Shown here one piece after another: positions 23,685 to 35,695 of a stretch of DNA of 64,000 nt. A program made the translations under genes and the position numbers. The stretch is from NCBI RefSeq assembly GCF_029227915.1, contig NC_079878.1, positions 7,254,001-7,318,000 on the forward strand. The letters are read 5' to 3'. Positions within the stretch are counted from its first letter, which is position 1; each line of letters begins with the position of its first letter. This stretch comes from Hydractinia symbiolongicarpus (lineage: Eukaryota > Cnidaria > Hydrozoa > Anthoathecata > Hydractiniidae). The notes under the pieces are model-generated. The model was given only the letters and a program-made list of their open reading frames with translations. It did not search any database and had not been told where the DNA came from.

Positions 23685-26600
23685 ATGGCTTTGCTGAATT
23701 TTGTTTCCTTTATTGGGAACGCCTGTGTTCAAAAGAAATCGTTAAAGGCTTCGTCAAATACAGACACTAAACTTAGAAGATGTTTAACGACATTGGATTT
23801 AACTTCTATTGGAATTGGAAGCACGTTGGGGACAGGCATCTATGTTCTTATTGGTGATGTGGCAAGAAATAAGGCTGGTCCTGCCATTATAGTGTCTTTT
23901 TTAATAGCGGCTGTAGCATCATTTTTATCTGGCTTATGTTATGCAGAGTTTGGTGCAAGAATTCCAAAAGCTGGCTCAGCCTATGCGTACTGCTACTTAA
24001 CTATTGGCGAGTTATTTGCATTTCTCATTGGATGGAATATAATCTTGGAATATATTATTTCATCAGCTGCAGTGGCCAAAAGTGTCACGATGATGTTGGA
24101 CAGTCTCATTTATGGAGTTATTAAAAAAGAAACTATCGCACTGCTTGGCGAAATGCATGTAAAAGGATTCAATCAGTATTTCGACCTTTTTACATTTTGC
24201 TTAGCCATGTTATGTATGGCATTTTTATTATTTGGTATTAAGCAGTCAGCCTACGTCAACAACTTTTGCGTCACTGTGAACTTGTTGTCACTGTCAATTG
24301 TAATAATGGTGGGTTTAATGCACGCGAATTTTGAAAACTGGCACTCGTTTGCGCCATATGGCGTCAAGGGTATTATTTCTGGCTCATCTACATGTTTTTT
24401 CGCTTTTGTTGGATTTGATGCGATTGCTACAATGTCAGAAGAAGCAAAGAATCCGTCGCTATCTATCCCTTTTAGTATGATCAGTACTATTGGTATGTGT
24501 AGCAATATTTTGTTATTAATCTACGCTGTGTTTTACTGCCCCATTTTCCTATTAGTTTCACGCAATTAGTTTCACGCAATTCGACCAAAATTCGCTTGTC
24601 CATGTTAACTAATTACACAGCGGACTATAACAGTTGCTGGCGCCAGCGTGGTCATTTTTCTCAAATTTGGGGATCATTCTGTGCCCGGATGTGGGTTATT
24701 TCGTAGAAGAGACTTGTAGAAGGTGCAATTCAAAGGCTGCTTACCTAGCCTACATCCAAATACATAGCGATTTGCAGATGTGATGCTTATTGTCAAATTG
24801 TAAAATGACCGAAACAGTGCTATTCTCTTAACTAAGACAATGACACTATATCGCCCATGGTAATGTTCTCGTGAGGCATTGTGTGTTGGTAAGGCGTAAT
24901 TTCCGTTGCATGCTTCGCCATCAGAGTTATATATGGATTGTGAAAATGGAGTTTATTGTTAAGCGGAAACTTAGGAGAGAGCTTATCTGTATTCAAAAAG
25001 AACTGACATAGCCGGTCTATATTAATTAATTCGTTTTTCTGTACATCTCTCCTAGGTTTTGTAACTATGTAACGTCCCTTTAATGATAGCCGTATTTTGT
25101 CTGTGTGTCCGCGAGAGCTGCGTCCCGTAACGGAATCACAAGTTTTTTATAATGCGCACCATTACCAAATGCGATATATTTTTGTCCACTTTGTTGCGAC
25201 AGGTGAATTTAAAGGACGGGCGAACCCGTGGATTTTTTCACGGGCAACGACTAGTCTATATCATAATAACTGTATAAGACTGTCTGTCACGCAAAATGGT
25301 ACCACAAGTAGCGAGACTTACGCAATGCGTTATAAAAAAAGGACGGGAAAACCAGTGGATTTTTCCACGGGTCACCGACTAGTATAACAAAGATCATGTC
25401 ATAATGTAAGCGTTTTATCGCTTCTTACTGTATGAATACTGTCTGTCATTGTATTTTGTTAGTCGAACTAAATAACCGTATAGATCATTCTAGCGTTCAG
25501 GTTGTTTACTAGAAGTTATGTTAGGACCATGTTTTGTTCAAGTTCTTTCTAGGGGGACTCGCACACAGTAGCGCTTTCCCTTTATAATAATATTAAAGTA
25601 AGATTTTTTGAACTTTAAATTTTCAGGTGTATGTACCGTTCTTTATATTGGCGTAAGTGCTACCGTTACGTTAATGGTCCCATACTACGAACTAAATGAA
25701 AACGCAGCTATTTCCGACTCCTTCAGTAAGATCAAGCTGTACTCAATGCATACATTTGTTGCTGTGAATGCTCTCATTACATTATCAGGTATTTTTGTTT
25801 TTCTATCTTTTTATTTTATGTTCATGTATCCTGCCAAACTACATTCTCTTGTTGTTTTTTTTTACTTTTTATTTCAAATAATGATATAGCCTGTCATTAC
25901 CCGGTTTACAGTATTTCACATAATCTTATCGCGTTTTTCTTTAGGAAGCTTAATATTCTCTATGATAGCTCCAACGCGTTTAATATATGCAATGGCAGAA
26001 GATGGCATGTTAATGAATTTATTTGGAACTGTCAGCGAAAAGGGCGTACCTACAGTTGCAACTATAGTGGTGGGAATGATTATAGGTACACGCGACCTTT
26101 GTAACAAGTAACATCTATCACCTGAGTTTAAACTTCTTTGTCACAGGTGCTGTTTGTAAGAATTAGTGGATAGTTCATTTTATTTAAGACAAACGTTTCT
26201 ATGAGCTTTCTGTTTTAAGGACATTGTTCTATGTCACAAATTAATTCGAGAATTCCTTGCAGGCATCAATTTTCTCATAAGATGTGGCAAATAAATGTTT
26301 CGCATAGTGTGACTGCGAAATAAAGAAAGGCTTTTGTTTTAATGGTCGTGTTTTTATTTTCTGTTATCTTTTATTGCTAACTATTAAGAAACTTTTTTCG
26401 CTTTTTGTAGGTTTTATGGCAGCAGTTTTAGATTTGAATTCACTTGTTGAGATGTTATCTATCGGCACACTGATGGCGTATTTTGCAGTTGACATATGCG
26501 TATTAATCTTACGGTACCGACCTGTTAAAGACAGTGAAATGCCTCTGAATTTAATTGGAAATAAGGAAAGTAAAGATCAGAAAGAAAAATATAAAAATGG

Positions 26601-27624
26601 TTCGTGAAATTGCCTTTATATTTCAACTCAACTTCATAGCCTGAAAAATTAATTAACAACAAATTTTATCCATTATTTTTTTGAAGCAACACATTTCACC
26701 GACTAGTAGCCTAGTGGTAGAACGTTCGCTTCCAGTGCGGGAGGTCTTGGCTTTAAACTCCAGTCGAGTCATGCCAGATACTATAAAAGTGTGGATCTAT
26801 CCTTTCTGGTTAGCGTTCAGCATAAGAATAGGATTGATATCTTGGGCGGTTGTCTAGTTGAGCGATTGCTGTGCTTACACGACTTACGTGGCTCAATGGA
26901 ACCTTTAAATACACCAAGACCCCCTTCTTTACAGGACCATCGTTGATAAAAGTACTAATAAAAACTGAAGGGGCTATCCTGGGTAAACAAAACAATTTCA
27001 ACAAAAGACGCGTACCATATCCTAACTTCGCTTTTTAATTCCCTAGTTTATGCCAACATTTTGTTTTATTTCAGAACGTTCAACGTCTGTCCGTTCTCCT
27101 GAAAAGAACACGAACGAAACTATGTTGGTACATGCATCTCTGTTCTTAATCATATCGACCCTATTTGGTATATGCCTCCTGTTTTCACAGTATGGACATA
27201 AATTACTGGAGAAAAAGTTTGGCTTTATTTTCATACTAGTGGTATTACTAATCATGTTGTTGGCTGCATGTTTTTACTTATCCAGATTGAAAACAAATAT
27301 AGAAGGTTTGAGTTTCACTGTACCATTGGTACCTTGGGTACCTGTTATTGCATTGTTCTTCAATATTTACCTCATGTTAGAACTAAGTCACTTAACTTGG
27401 ATTCGATTTGGTGTGTGGATGGCTGGTGGTAAGTTAATCATCATAATACTGCGTTCGTTTGTTCGTTCTTTTGTACGTTTGTTCGTTCGTTCTTTTGGTC
27501 TTCCGTTTATCATTTTCATTTTATTGGTCCTACCTCCTTAGGTATGGTTTTGTATTTTGGGTACAGCATACACAACAGTGCAGAGAGAGAGAGCAATAGT
27601 GAAGCAAATGACCTACAAGAATAA
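23685..27624 (+). CDS. Cationic amino-acid transporter (CAT type, SLC7A1-4 family)
   Basis: Six exons: 23685-24492, 25627-25788, 25945-26085, 26411-26599, 27075-27428 and 27542-27624. All introns are GT-AG and all are phase 1, which is strong support. The product has 578 residues, somewhat shorter than typical CATs, with about 14 membrane segments. Signatures are [15 protein letters not shown] (residues 43-57), [35 protein letters not shown] and, near the C-terminus, [20 protein letters not shown] with [13 protein letters not shown] proteins carry arginine, lysine and ornithine across the plasma membrane; substrate here is inferred from family. Intron 1 holds two short Helitron-like copies and intron 4 a SINE. 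An AATAAA signal follows the stop at about 27627. Confidence 0.93.
25075..25254 (+). mobile_element. Short Helitron-like element, first of a tandem pair
   Basis: It starts TCCCTTTAATGATAGCCG and ends with the hairpin CCCGTGGATTTTTTCACGGG followed by CAACGACTAG. The next copy begins at the very next base. Length and interior resemble the minus-strand units at 44044-44516. It lies in intron 1 of the transporter gene. Confidence 0.6.
25255..25382 (+). mobile_element. Short Helitron-like element, second of a tandem pair
   Basis: It starts TCTATATCATAATAACTG directly after the CTAG of the previous copy and ends with the GTGGATTTTTCCAC hairpin and CACCGACTAG|T. It resembles 41948-42072 (shared GTCTGTCACGCAAAATG). 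Confidence 0.65.
26699..26990 (+). mobile_element. tRNA-derived SINE in transporter intron 4
   Basis: It shares the head (CCGACTAGTAGCCTAGTGGTAG), the body (GGTTGTCTAGTTGAGCGATTG) and the tail (GGGCTATCCTGGGTAAA) with 23156-23410. Its B box is degenerate (GGCTTTAAACTCC). It is in sense orientation relative to the gene. Confidence 0.75.
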
Positions 27625-30600
27625 TAATAAAAACAGCAATAACATCAATCAGAAACAGCAGGAGCAGAAACAACAACAACAAAAACAACAACAACAATAG
27701 CAACGGCACTACGATTTTTTATGCCAGAATGCTTGCACCATGTGTTCGATTCAATTGACTTTGTACTAAAACAGTTAATATTGTATTTATTAACTAATAG
27801 CTATTTTGTTTGGGTTTGTAGAAAACAGGATTTGCTTGTAAAAAGGTGGTAAAAACCAGGTTTTGATAAAGAAAGAAAACCTTCGATTTGAATTTCAATG
27901 TATCAATTTTTCAAATGTATGTACAAAAAGAAAAGAAAACATTCGAGTATCCATATATAGAATCTTTATAAACGTTTTTTGAACCAAAGAATATTCTCTC
28001 GACGCCGTTTTGCTTGTTGTTGCAATGCATGTTCGTATCAAAAACGCAGTGGATTTAAAATTTTAAACATTTTTTGCTGTTTTTTCTGGCGGGGTGGTGT
28101 GAGATTTTGAATTTACTGTAAATTGATTTTTCAGTCTGTATGTAGCTAGCTATGTTATTAATTCTCTGGAAAAGTTGTTTGTTTAAATTTTTAGCAACCG
28201 TTTTGGTTGCTACGAGGTTAAAAATTATACCGTGCTGTTAGCTGATTAGCGGATATCCCGTACAAACAGGTTGAAAATCTATTAATAAAGTATCATATAA
28301 ATATCCAGTATCTCAAACTGTAACTTCAAATACAAAACCACAGTTCCCCTCAAAAAATTCATGAAGACTATGTGCAGTATGTACTTTTGATGCAGTCGTT
28401 AGCCCATGGAAACATCTACATAAATTGGGTTTTTCCTGCTCGCAGCTACAATTTTTCTGCTAGCAGCTACAATTTTTGGCTCACAGACTGGCAGACGTAT
28501 TATAATACAGATTTTTAAACATAACTATGTCGAACAAATGTCTAGAATCATATGATTTTTCTTTCTTTTTATTTGAAGAGTCCTTTCCACCTGTCCTTTT
28601 AAGTGCCGGATATCACAAAAGTATTCGTATTTTATGTTGTTCTGCGTCTCATGTTAATGTTTGCCAAGTCCACTTTTTTGTGCAAGTGAACGAGGAAGAT
28701 AAAAGTAGCCGGTTATTAAAACTATAAGACTGGGCCGTAAAATCCTTAACATTTCACAGGAACCACCTGTCGTCGCATTTGCTATTTTGTGTTTCCATAA
28801 CACGACTTTTTTGCATACAGATAAAAAACTACTTATTAATGTAGAGACTTTTGTTATATTTCGGGCTTCATATTTTTGCCCGTCGTGTATATTCGGGAAT
28901 CGCTATTTCGTGTATCCTTCGCAGAAAGTAGCATTTGTCTTCCATTTTAAACACACAGACGATGACTATTATTGTGGAGATAAAAAGGTTAGGGATGTGC
29001 TTAAAATAACAGATAATTTATAGGTTTTATTTTATTGTGAGAATTGGTAGAAACATTTCGCGAGAACTTATTGTAAAAGAAAAATTATTGCTGTGGCTGT
29101 ATGTATAAACATAAAATATTTTTCCTACAACCCTGCGCTTCCCTGTAAAAGTCGAGTGTTTTCATCCGTCCTCTTCCGTTTTCCCCCTTTTTTCTCCTGA
29201 CCCCTGAAAAAACGGAGAAGTGAAAATCCGCCTTAACTTATAAAATAAAAAGAAGTTTTTATTTACTTCAAAAAGTTGATATAAAAAGTTTTACTGTTAT
29301 TCCGCAATGCATCATAATTTTGTTCATCTTTTTTGCATAATTGCTAAGTCGTTGCATGGGCAACAAATTAGATGATAATTATTTTATACGTTGAGTAATT
29401 AAAACTAATTGTGGATGTTTGTTTGAAGAAAAAAACAACTTTTTTCTCATGTCGCAGTCAATCAAAATAAGTTTACAACAACCATTGGAATTTTGCATGT
29501 CGTTCTGTGTTTGAACAAGGTATGCAACCCCGACTGTCCCCATTACACATATATAGATGCGGCATTTCCGATGTTCACAGGATAATTGGACATGGAGGTT
29601 TGTTTCGGCTCTGTGTAAGCCGGGTGTATGGTGAGCATGCGTAGTAGGGTAAGGGCGGCATATAAGGAAGACACAGGAATGGGGTCTTTCTGGATTTTAC
29701 TCAGATGTGCAGGAAATTTCACCTTGGTTTAAAAAATTGACCGACTTTATGTAATTATGATTCAAATGATACACGTGACATGGTAACATCGCTGGTTCAT
29801 GGTATAATACCAACCAAAAAAGAAGAGCACGACAAAGCAAAGACGCAAGACAACAGATTTGCCTAATAGAGATCCTTAATATTTAATGTCAATGTTTTTA
29901 CCCTTGAAAATAACGCTGGATAGACAAGATTCCGTTTTGGCTTACGGAAAACGGTTGTTTTTTTAACCCAGACATTATATATATGGTTGTAAATTTGGAA
30001 CTTTACACGAGCTATATATAATGAGACTAATTGTACCGTACTGTATGCGGGAAGAACGAAAGTCTCTTTGCAGCAACTTGCTTCTTTAGACATGATATTT
30101 TTTTAAAATTCAAAGTTATTCTTAAGCCAACTTGTATTCTGTCTATGCCCAAGAACAAAGTTGTGGGAGTAGCAACGGGTGAGCTTTCGTGTATTTTGCT
30201 ACGAACTTTTAACTAGTGATAGATAATTTTACATGTATAAAATCCACAATCTTATCTCTTCACATGTTGACCATAGAAGAACTAAACACAAAAGCCATTT
30301 TTGATATGCTTATTACTACTGAAGTGCCATTCTATGTAGTTAGAAGGAGATCTATCAAATTTTTTAGTAGCTCATGGCGCGCAACGTCATAGCCTAAGAA
30401 AATTGGTCAAAACAGCTGGGAATCTCTGGGGGTTGCAAGAAGTTTTTGCTAAAAATGGCTATGGAAACATAAGCCAAAAATCCGGGTGAAATCAAGTTTT
30501 GCAAAACGGGGTATAATGAATTTATTAGTAACCATATATTAACCATCATTGCTTTACAAAACTAAATAGTTCTATCCCACCCATTAAACATGAATTTAAG

Positions 30601-31411
30601 AAGAACTAGCATTGGATATACCATCGATATATATAAATATCCTTTTAGTATATCAACGGATATACACATTTTTATTGAAAACTTTAAGCTAGAAACCATT
30701 GTCACATGTAAACTCATTGTTTGAAAAACTGACAAAGGCTAATGCACTATTACAAAATGTAAACCAGTAACAGTGAAAACCAGTAACATAATATTATTCG
30801 TAATCTTTTTTTTCACATATTTAACCTGAATCTGTTGTGCTTTGAAACACAATAACTATGTGTTTGTTGTGTTTATTTTCAGGGGAAAAAAGAAAAAAGA
30901 ATTTCAGTCTTACCATTGTTTTTATTGTTTAACGTCTGCAAAGAGTGTGTAAAGAATAAAGCAAAATATGTAAAGATAAAGATATAACTGGGAAACAATT
31001 CCTTCTTTAACAAAATAGGAAATAAAACTGCAACTATAAACCATTATGTCTGCTGTTCAATGGATATGATTTGTAACATATAATTGAAGTTGTAAATCTA
31101 TTTATAAAACGGTGCACAGTGCAAAAATTTTCCTAGTTTCTAGAATAGTAACTGGACATTGACAACATGTCTCTGACTTTGTTACACGAATCTCTCAGAA
31201 TTTGTTAATCCTCAATGTTATATGCTATTATCAGTAGAATTTGTTTTTTCTTCCCAGTGAGATGACGTGCTGTAATTAAAACAGATGTATAGGGCATAAT
31301 CCTAAAAAAATAAGAAAACAATGGATTCAATTCACAAATATTTTGGCAAAAGTTTTAGTTTTAGGCACATTTTTTAAAGAAAAAGGTTTTTCAACCTTTA
31401 CTTTACGAGGA
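27625..31411. other. Intergenic, no gene recognised
   Basis: It begins with the transporter 3' end and a CAA-rich run (27650-27705). The rest is AT-rich with short open frames only. No exon with paired splice sites or known motif was found on either strand. Confidence 0.4.
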
Positions 31412-32130
31412 TCTATATAATAATACGCCAGTTCTGTCTGTCTGTGACTTTTGCAAAGTGGATAAACCTTCTTTGATAAAGTCTATAAAACATCGTCTAT
31501 AAAATTGTTCTGTAAATTACCAAACTTTGACGTTAAAGTAATATTGACGTCAAACGAAAGTATATTATAATTAGTGAAGCCATTGCATTGCACTTTTAAA
31601 TTTGAGGCTAAATAACTTGGAAACGGGTGGAAATAACTGACGTCATCTCCTGCGTAGGTAACTAGAGACCACCTGGGACCAATTTGGGTAAGTTTCCCAA
31701 ACCTGGGTCCGTTTCGGAATAGACGGGTTGATGACGTCACCAAAAAACCTTCAACCCTAATATCTCTGCAACCGTTTGTCAAGAACACGCGATCCTATAC
31801 ATTATCTTGATCAGCGTTTCAAGACCAATACAATGAAGGCAGCAGGTATAAAAATTTCTAAAAAAAAATTTTTGGGCTGTTGACTGGCCATTGCTGACGA
31901 CAGCAAAATTTTAAAACCCTTATATCTCATTAAAAGCTTATCAAAAAGACATGATCATATACATTTTCTTGTTCAGCGTTTAAACCTCTGCACAGTACAG
32001 GCAACGAATAAATTAAATTTCGCCAAAAATTTTTGTAATTGCACTGCTGACGTCAGCAAAAAATCTAAAACAACCTATTTTCCATTGTCCTTCTACCTAA
32101 GTGGATTTTTCCACGGGCCTTATCGACTAG
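31412..32130 (+). mobile_element. Non-autonomous Helitron, array copy 1
   Basis: 5' end TCTATATAATAATACGCCAG, preceded by host A. 3' end is the hairpin GTGGATTTTTCCAC, then GGGCCTTATCGACTAG. The next copy starts at the next base. It has no coding capacity. The interior carries TGACGTCA palindromes. Confidence 0.85.
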
Positions 32131-32858
32131 TCTATATAATAATACGCCAGTTCCGTGTGTCTGTCTGTCACTTTTGCAAAGTGGATTACATTCTTCAAAA
32201 TTTTCTTTAACAAATTCTATAAAACATCGCCTATAAATTTGGTCTGTAAATTACCAAACTTTAACGTTAAAATAGTATTGACGTCAAAGGAAAGTATATT
32301 AAGATTAGAGAAGCCATTGCATTGCACTTTTAAATTTAAGGCTAAATAACTTGGAAACGGATGGAAATAACTGACGTCATCTCCTGCGTGGGTAACTAGG
32401 GACTACCTGGGACCAATTTGGGTAAGTTTCCCAAACCTGGGTCCCCGAGTCCGTTTCGGAATGGACGGGTTGATGACGTCATCAAAAAACCTTTAAACCT
32501 TGATATCTCTGCAACCGTTTGTCAAAAGTACATAATCCTATACATTTTCTTCATCAACGTTTCAAGATCTATACGATGAAGGCAACAGATATACAAATTT
32601 CTAAAAAAAAATTTGGGGGTTTTGACGGGCCGTTGCTGACGTCAGCAAAATTTTATATTTCATTACTCGCCTCATCAACACCACACGATCATATACATTT
32701 TCTTGATCAGCAGTGTAAGCCCTACACAATGGAGGAAACAAGAAAACAAGGTACTATTTTTTTTGTAGATGGGTTATGACGTCATCAAAATTCATATGAC
32801 GTTTATTTTTCAATTTTATCCTGCCTCAGTGGATTTTTCCACGGGCTTTATCGACTAG
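32131..32858 (+). mobile_element. Non-autonomous Helitron, array copy 2
   Basis: Same ends as copy 1 (TCTATATAATAATACGCC to TTTATCGACTAG). It contains four TGACGTCA sites, near 32371, 32475, 32636 and 32778. This is the longest copy, 728 bp. Confidence 0.85.
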
Positions 32859-33447
32859 TCTATATAATAATACGCCAGTTCTGTCTGTCTGTGACTTTTG
32901 CAAAGTGGATAGAATTTCTTTACTATTTTCTTTGATAAAGTCTGTAAAACATCGCCTATAAATTTGTTCTGAAGAATAAGCAAACTTTGACGTTAAAGCA
33001 ATATTGACGTTAAAGGAAAGTATATTAAGATTAGTGAAGCCATTGTATTGCACTTTTAATTTTAAGGCTAAATAACTTGGAAACGGGTGGAAATAACTGA
33101 CGTCATCTCCTGCGTGGGTAACTAGGGACTACCTGGGACCAATTTGGGTAAGTTTTTCAAACCTAGGTTACGGAATGCGTTTCGGAATGGACGGGTTAAT
33201 GACGTCATCAAAAAACCTGTAAACCCTAATATCTCTGCATTCGTTTGTCAAAAGTAACCGATCTTATACATTTTCTTGATCAGCGTTTCAAGATCTATAT
33301 GATGAAGGCAACAGGCATACACATTTCTGAAAAAAAAAAAGTGTTCTGACAGGTCTCAGCGGACGTCATCAAAATTTAAATGACGGTTGTTTTTCTCGGT
33401 TATCCTGCCTAAGTGGATTTTTCCTTATCGATTGCCTTATCGACTAG
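32859..33447 (+). mobile_element. Non-autonomous Helitron, array copy 3
   Basis: Canonical TC start and CTAG end. It is shortened internally, and the 3' hairpin is damaged (GTGGATTTTTCCTTATCGATT instead of GTGGATTTTTCCACGGG). Confidence 0.8.
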
Positions 33448-34050
33448 TCTATATAATAATACGCTAAGTGTGTCTGTCTGTGTGTCTGTGACAGGCAAAG
33501 TGGATGTCTTCATTTTCCTTTGATGTTGACGAAAAATGCATCTCCAATATGTCAAATTTTCTGGCGTCACGGCGCGACGAAAATAACACTACTTTAACGT
33601 CAATATCCTATACTAAATTAATGATGCCATAACAGTGCACCTAAAACTGTGAGGCCAAATAACTTGGAAACAAGGTGGTGACGTCAATGATTTTTCACCG
33701 CGTGGGTAACTAGGGACCACCTAGGACCAATTTGGGTAATTTTGATCTATGCGATGAAGTAACAGGTATACAAGTTTCCAAAAAAATTTTTTTAGGTTTT
33801 GACGGGGCCATTGCTGACGTCACCAAAATCTTTAAACCCTTATATCTCATTAACCGTTTATCAAAAGTACATGATCATATACATTTTCTTGATCAGCGTT
33901 TTAAGCTCTACACAATAGAGGCAACGTGAAAACAACTTTCTGAATTATTTCTTTTGTTGATGGGTTGCTGACTTGATCAAAATTCAAAAAACGCTTCTTT
34001 TTCATTTTTATCTTGCCTCAGTGGATTTTTCCACGGGTCTTATCGACTAG
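33448..34050 (+). mobile_element. Non-autonomous Helitron, array copy 4
   Basis: It starts TCTATATAATAATACGCTAAG, a variant shared with the solo copy at 56053-56668. It ends with hairpin and TTATCGACTAG, followed by host T, so the whole array sits between A (31411) and T (34051) as expected for Helitron insertion. Confidence 0.85.
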
Positions 34051-35443
34051 TTATAAATTAAAAAACCTTGTTTTTAGGCAAAAGACATTATCTATAACAA
34101 AAAACAGAATATGAAAGATTTAAAAAAAATTATTTAATTCGTAAACGTTTCGTTAGTGGTAAAAAAGCTGGATATATTTTTTGTTGCATTATTGTTTTTG
34201 TAATGTCTGCTTTATAGAAAGCGTTTTAAGTGAGATATATAATGTAATGCGAAAACATTTGTCCACCCTGTTAAAGGTTTTGCCTAAGCTCTATCCGTTC
34301 CAAGTACCCCGGCCCGTCTTTTATAGATGTCCGCTTTAGCAGAACTCTTCTGTAATATGCCCTATACACATCAACTATAACACAGTTTTAGTGTTGACAT
34401 TTTAATCAAAAAGGTAGATAAATGAGAAAAAACATTGTTCTCACAGGAGGGTATAAGACTATGATGTTAGTTAGTTAAACCTTACTTTGATGTTTAAACC
34501 CTCTGTAAAGTTCATTTTTTGTTTATTTGGCGCCGTGAGAAGTTCGTAGCCATTATTTACTCATTTTTTCATAAGACACTATTCTACAAAACATTGGTGC
34601 TAAAATGTTACCAAAAATTGAGAACATAAGAACGCCTGAATTCCAACACAGATTAAAAGAACAAAATAATATTTTAATCTAGAATTACTAAGAAACAATT
34701 GGTTGTTATACAACAGGATAGATTTAGCAACGCCTATTTCTTTCGATACTAAATATATTCATCACTGTCATCAGTAAATCAGATCGTATATTGTTTTGTT
34801 TTTTAAAAGAACACAAATTTAAGGTTGCAAAAGTTAAAAAATAAACATTCATCCTCGGCTGCGATTTAGACATTTTTATAAAAAAACGTGAAATTTTTTT
34901 CGAGGTTTTCTAAATATACTATGACCGTCAGTGAAACACCCTGTCAAAAATATGTTACAAAAACCTTTATTTCTGCCAATTTACGTCATTGCATCAACTG
35001 GTGAACCAACAGACTCATTATATTATTTGATCACTTTCCACAACCAGCGGGAATGTAGTTATATACCAAATTATCTCTTGATAATTGTTTGGTGACGTAA
35101 TTTATATAGTTTTGATGCTGTGAAACATGATAATTAACACAGATAATACAAAGTAGAAGTTCCTTAGTGTTTTCCACTAAATAAAATAAGCTCCCGTATA
35201 AATTAAACACAAATATAGTCTTAACATTCCAAATGAAGGAAGGTTACCAAATGAAATTAGGTTCTGCTTAAAATGAAATCAGCGAATGAAATAAGTTTAA
35301 ATAAAAAAACTCCACAGGAAGAAATTTCCACTTACTTCCGCTAAAAAACGGTTAATGAGTTTGGTTTAAAAGGAATTGAGACTCACAATGCATTCAGATG
35401 GCATGGTAGAATTACGTTGCGGCTTTTTAATATCTCCACTGGG
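34051..35443. other. Intergenic, upstream of the galaxin-like gene
   Basis: AT-rich sequence with a reverse-oriented fragment of the AAGCGGACA repeat near 34310-34350. No gene was recognised. Confidence 0.4.
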
Positions 35444-35452
35444 CTATATAAG
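35444..35452 (+). promoter_or_regulatory. TATA box of the galaxin-like gene
   Basis: CTATATAAG sits about 30 bp before a likely start of transcription near 35470-35480. A non-coding 5' exon follows, ending at the strong donor GTAAGT at 35522. Its acceptor is at 35686, nine bases before the ATG. Confidence 0.65.
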
Positions 35453-35695
35453 AAGATCGGTGTTTGAGTGCATCATCCTGTCTCTGTAAGGTGATCAACA
35501 ACCAATTCTAAACTCACTCTAGTAAGTGTTAATAATTCTTCATTGCAATGAGATACCAGTAGTTCACCGTATAAAACAGATATTTATGTATAGAATGATT
35601 CTTGTACGTATATCAGGCTTTGTAAAATTTTGCATGTAACAGTTCCTTCTTCGATGTATTTAGGACTTGCATAATTATATTTTTAGGTATTCAGG

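Noticed and set aside
27455-27700. GTTCGTTT-type and CAA-type runs considered as a CRISPR or satellite array
   Set aside because: They are short irregular microsatellites around the last transporter exon with no spacer structure.
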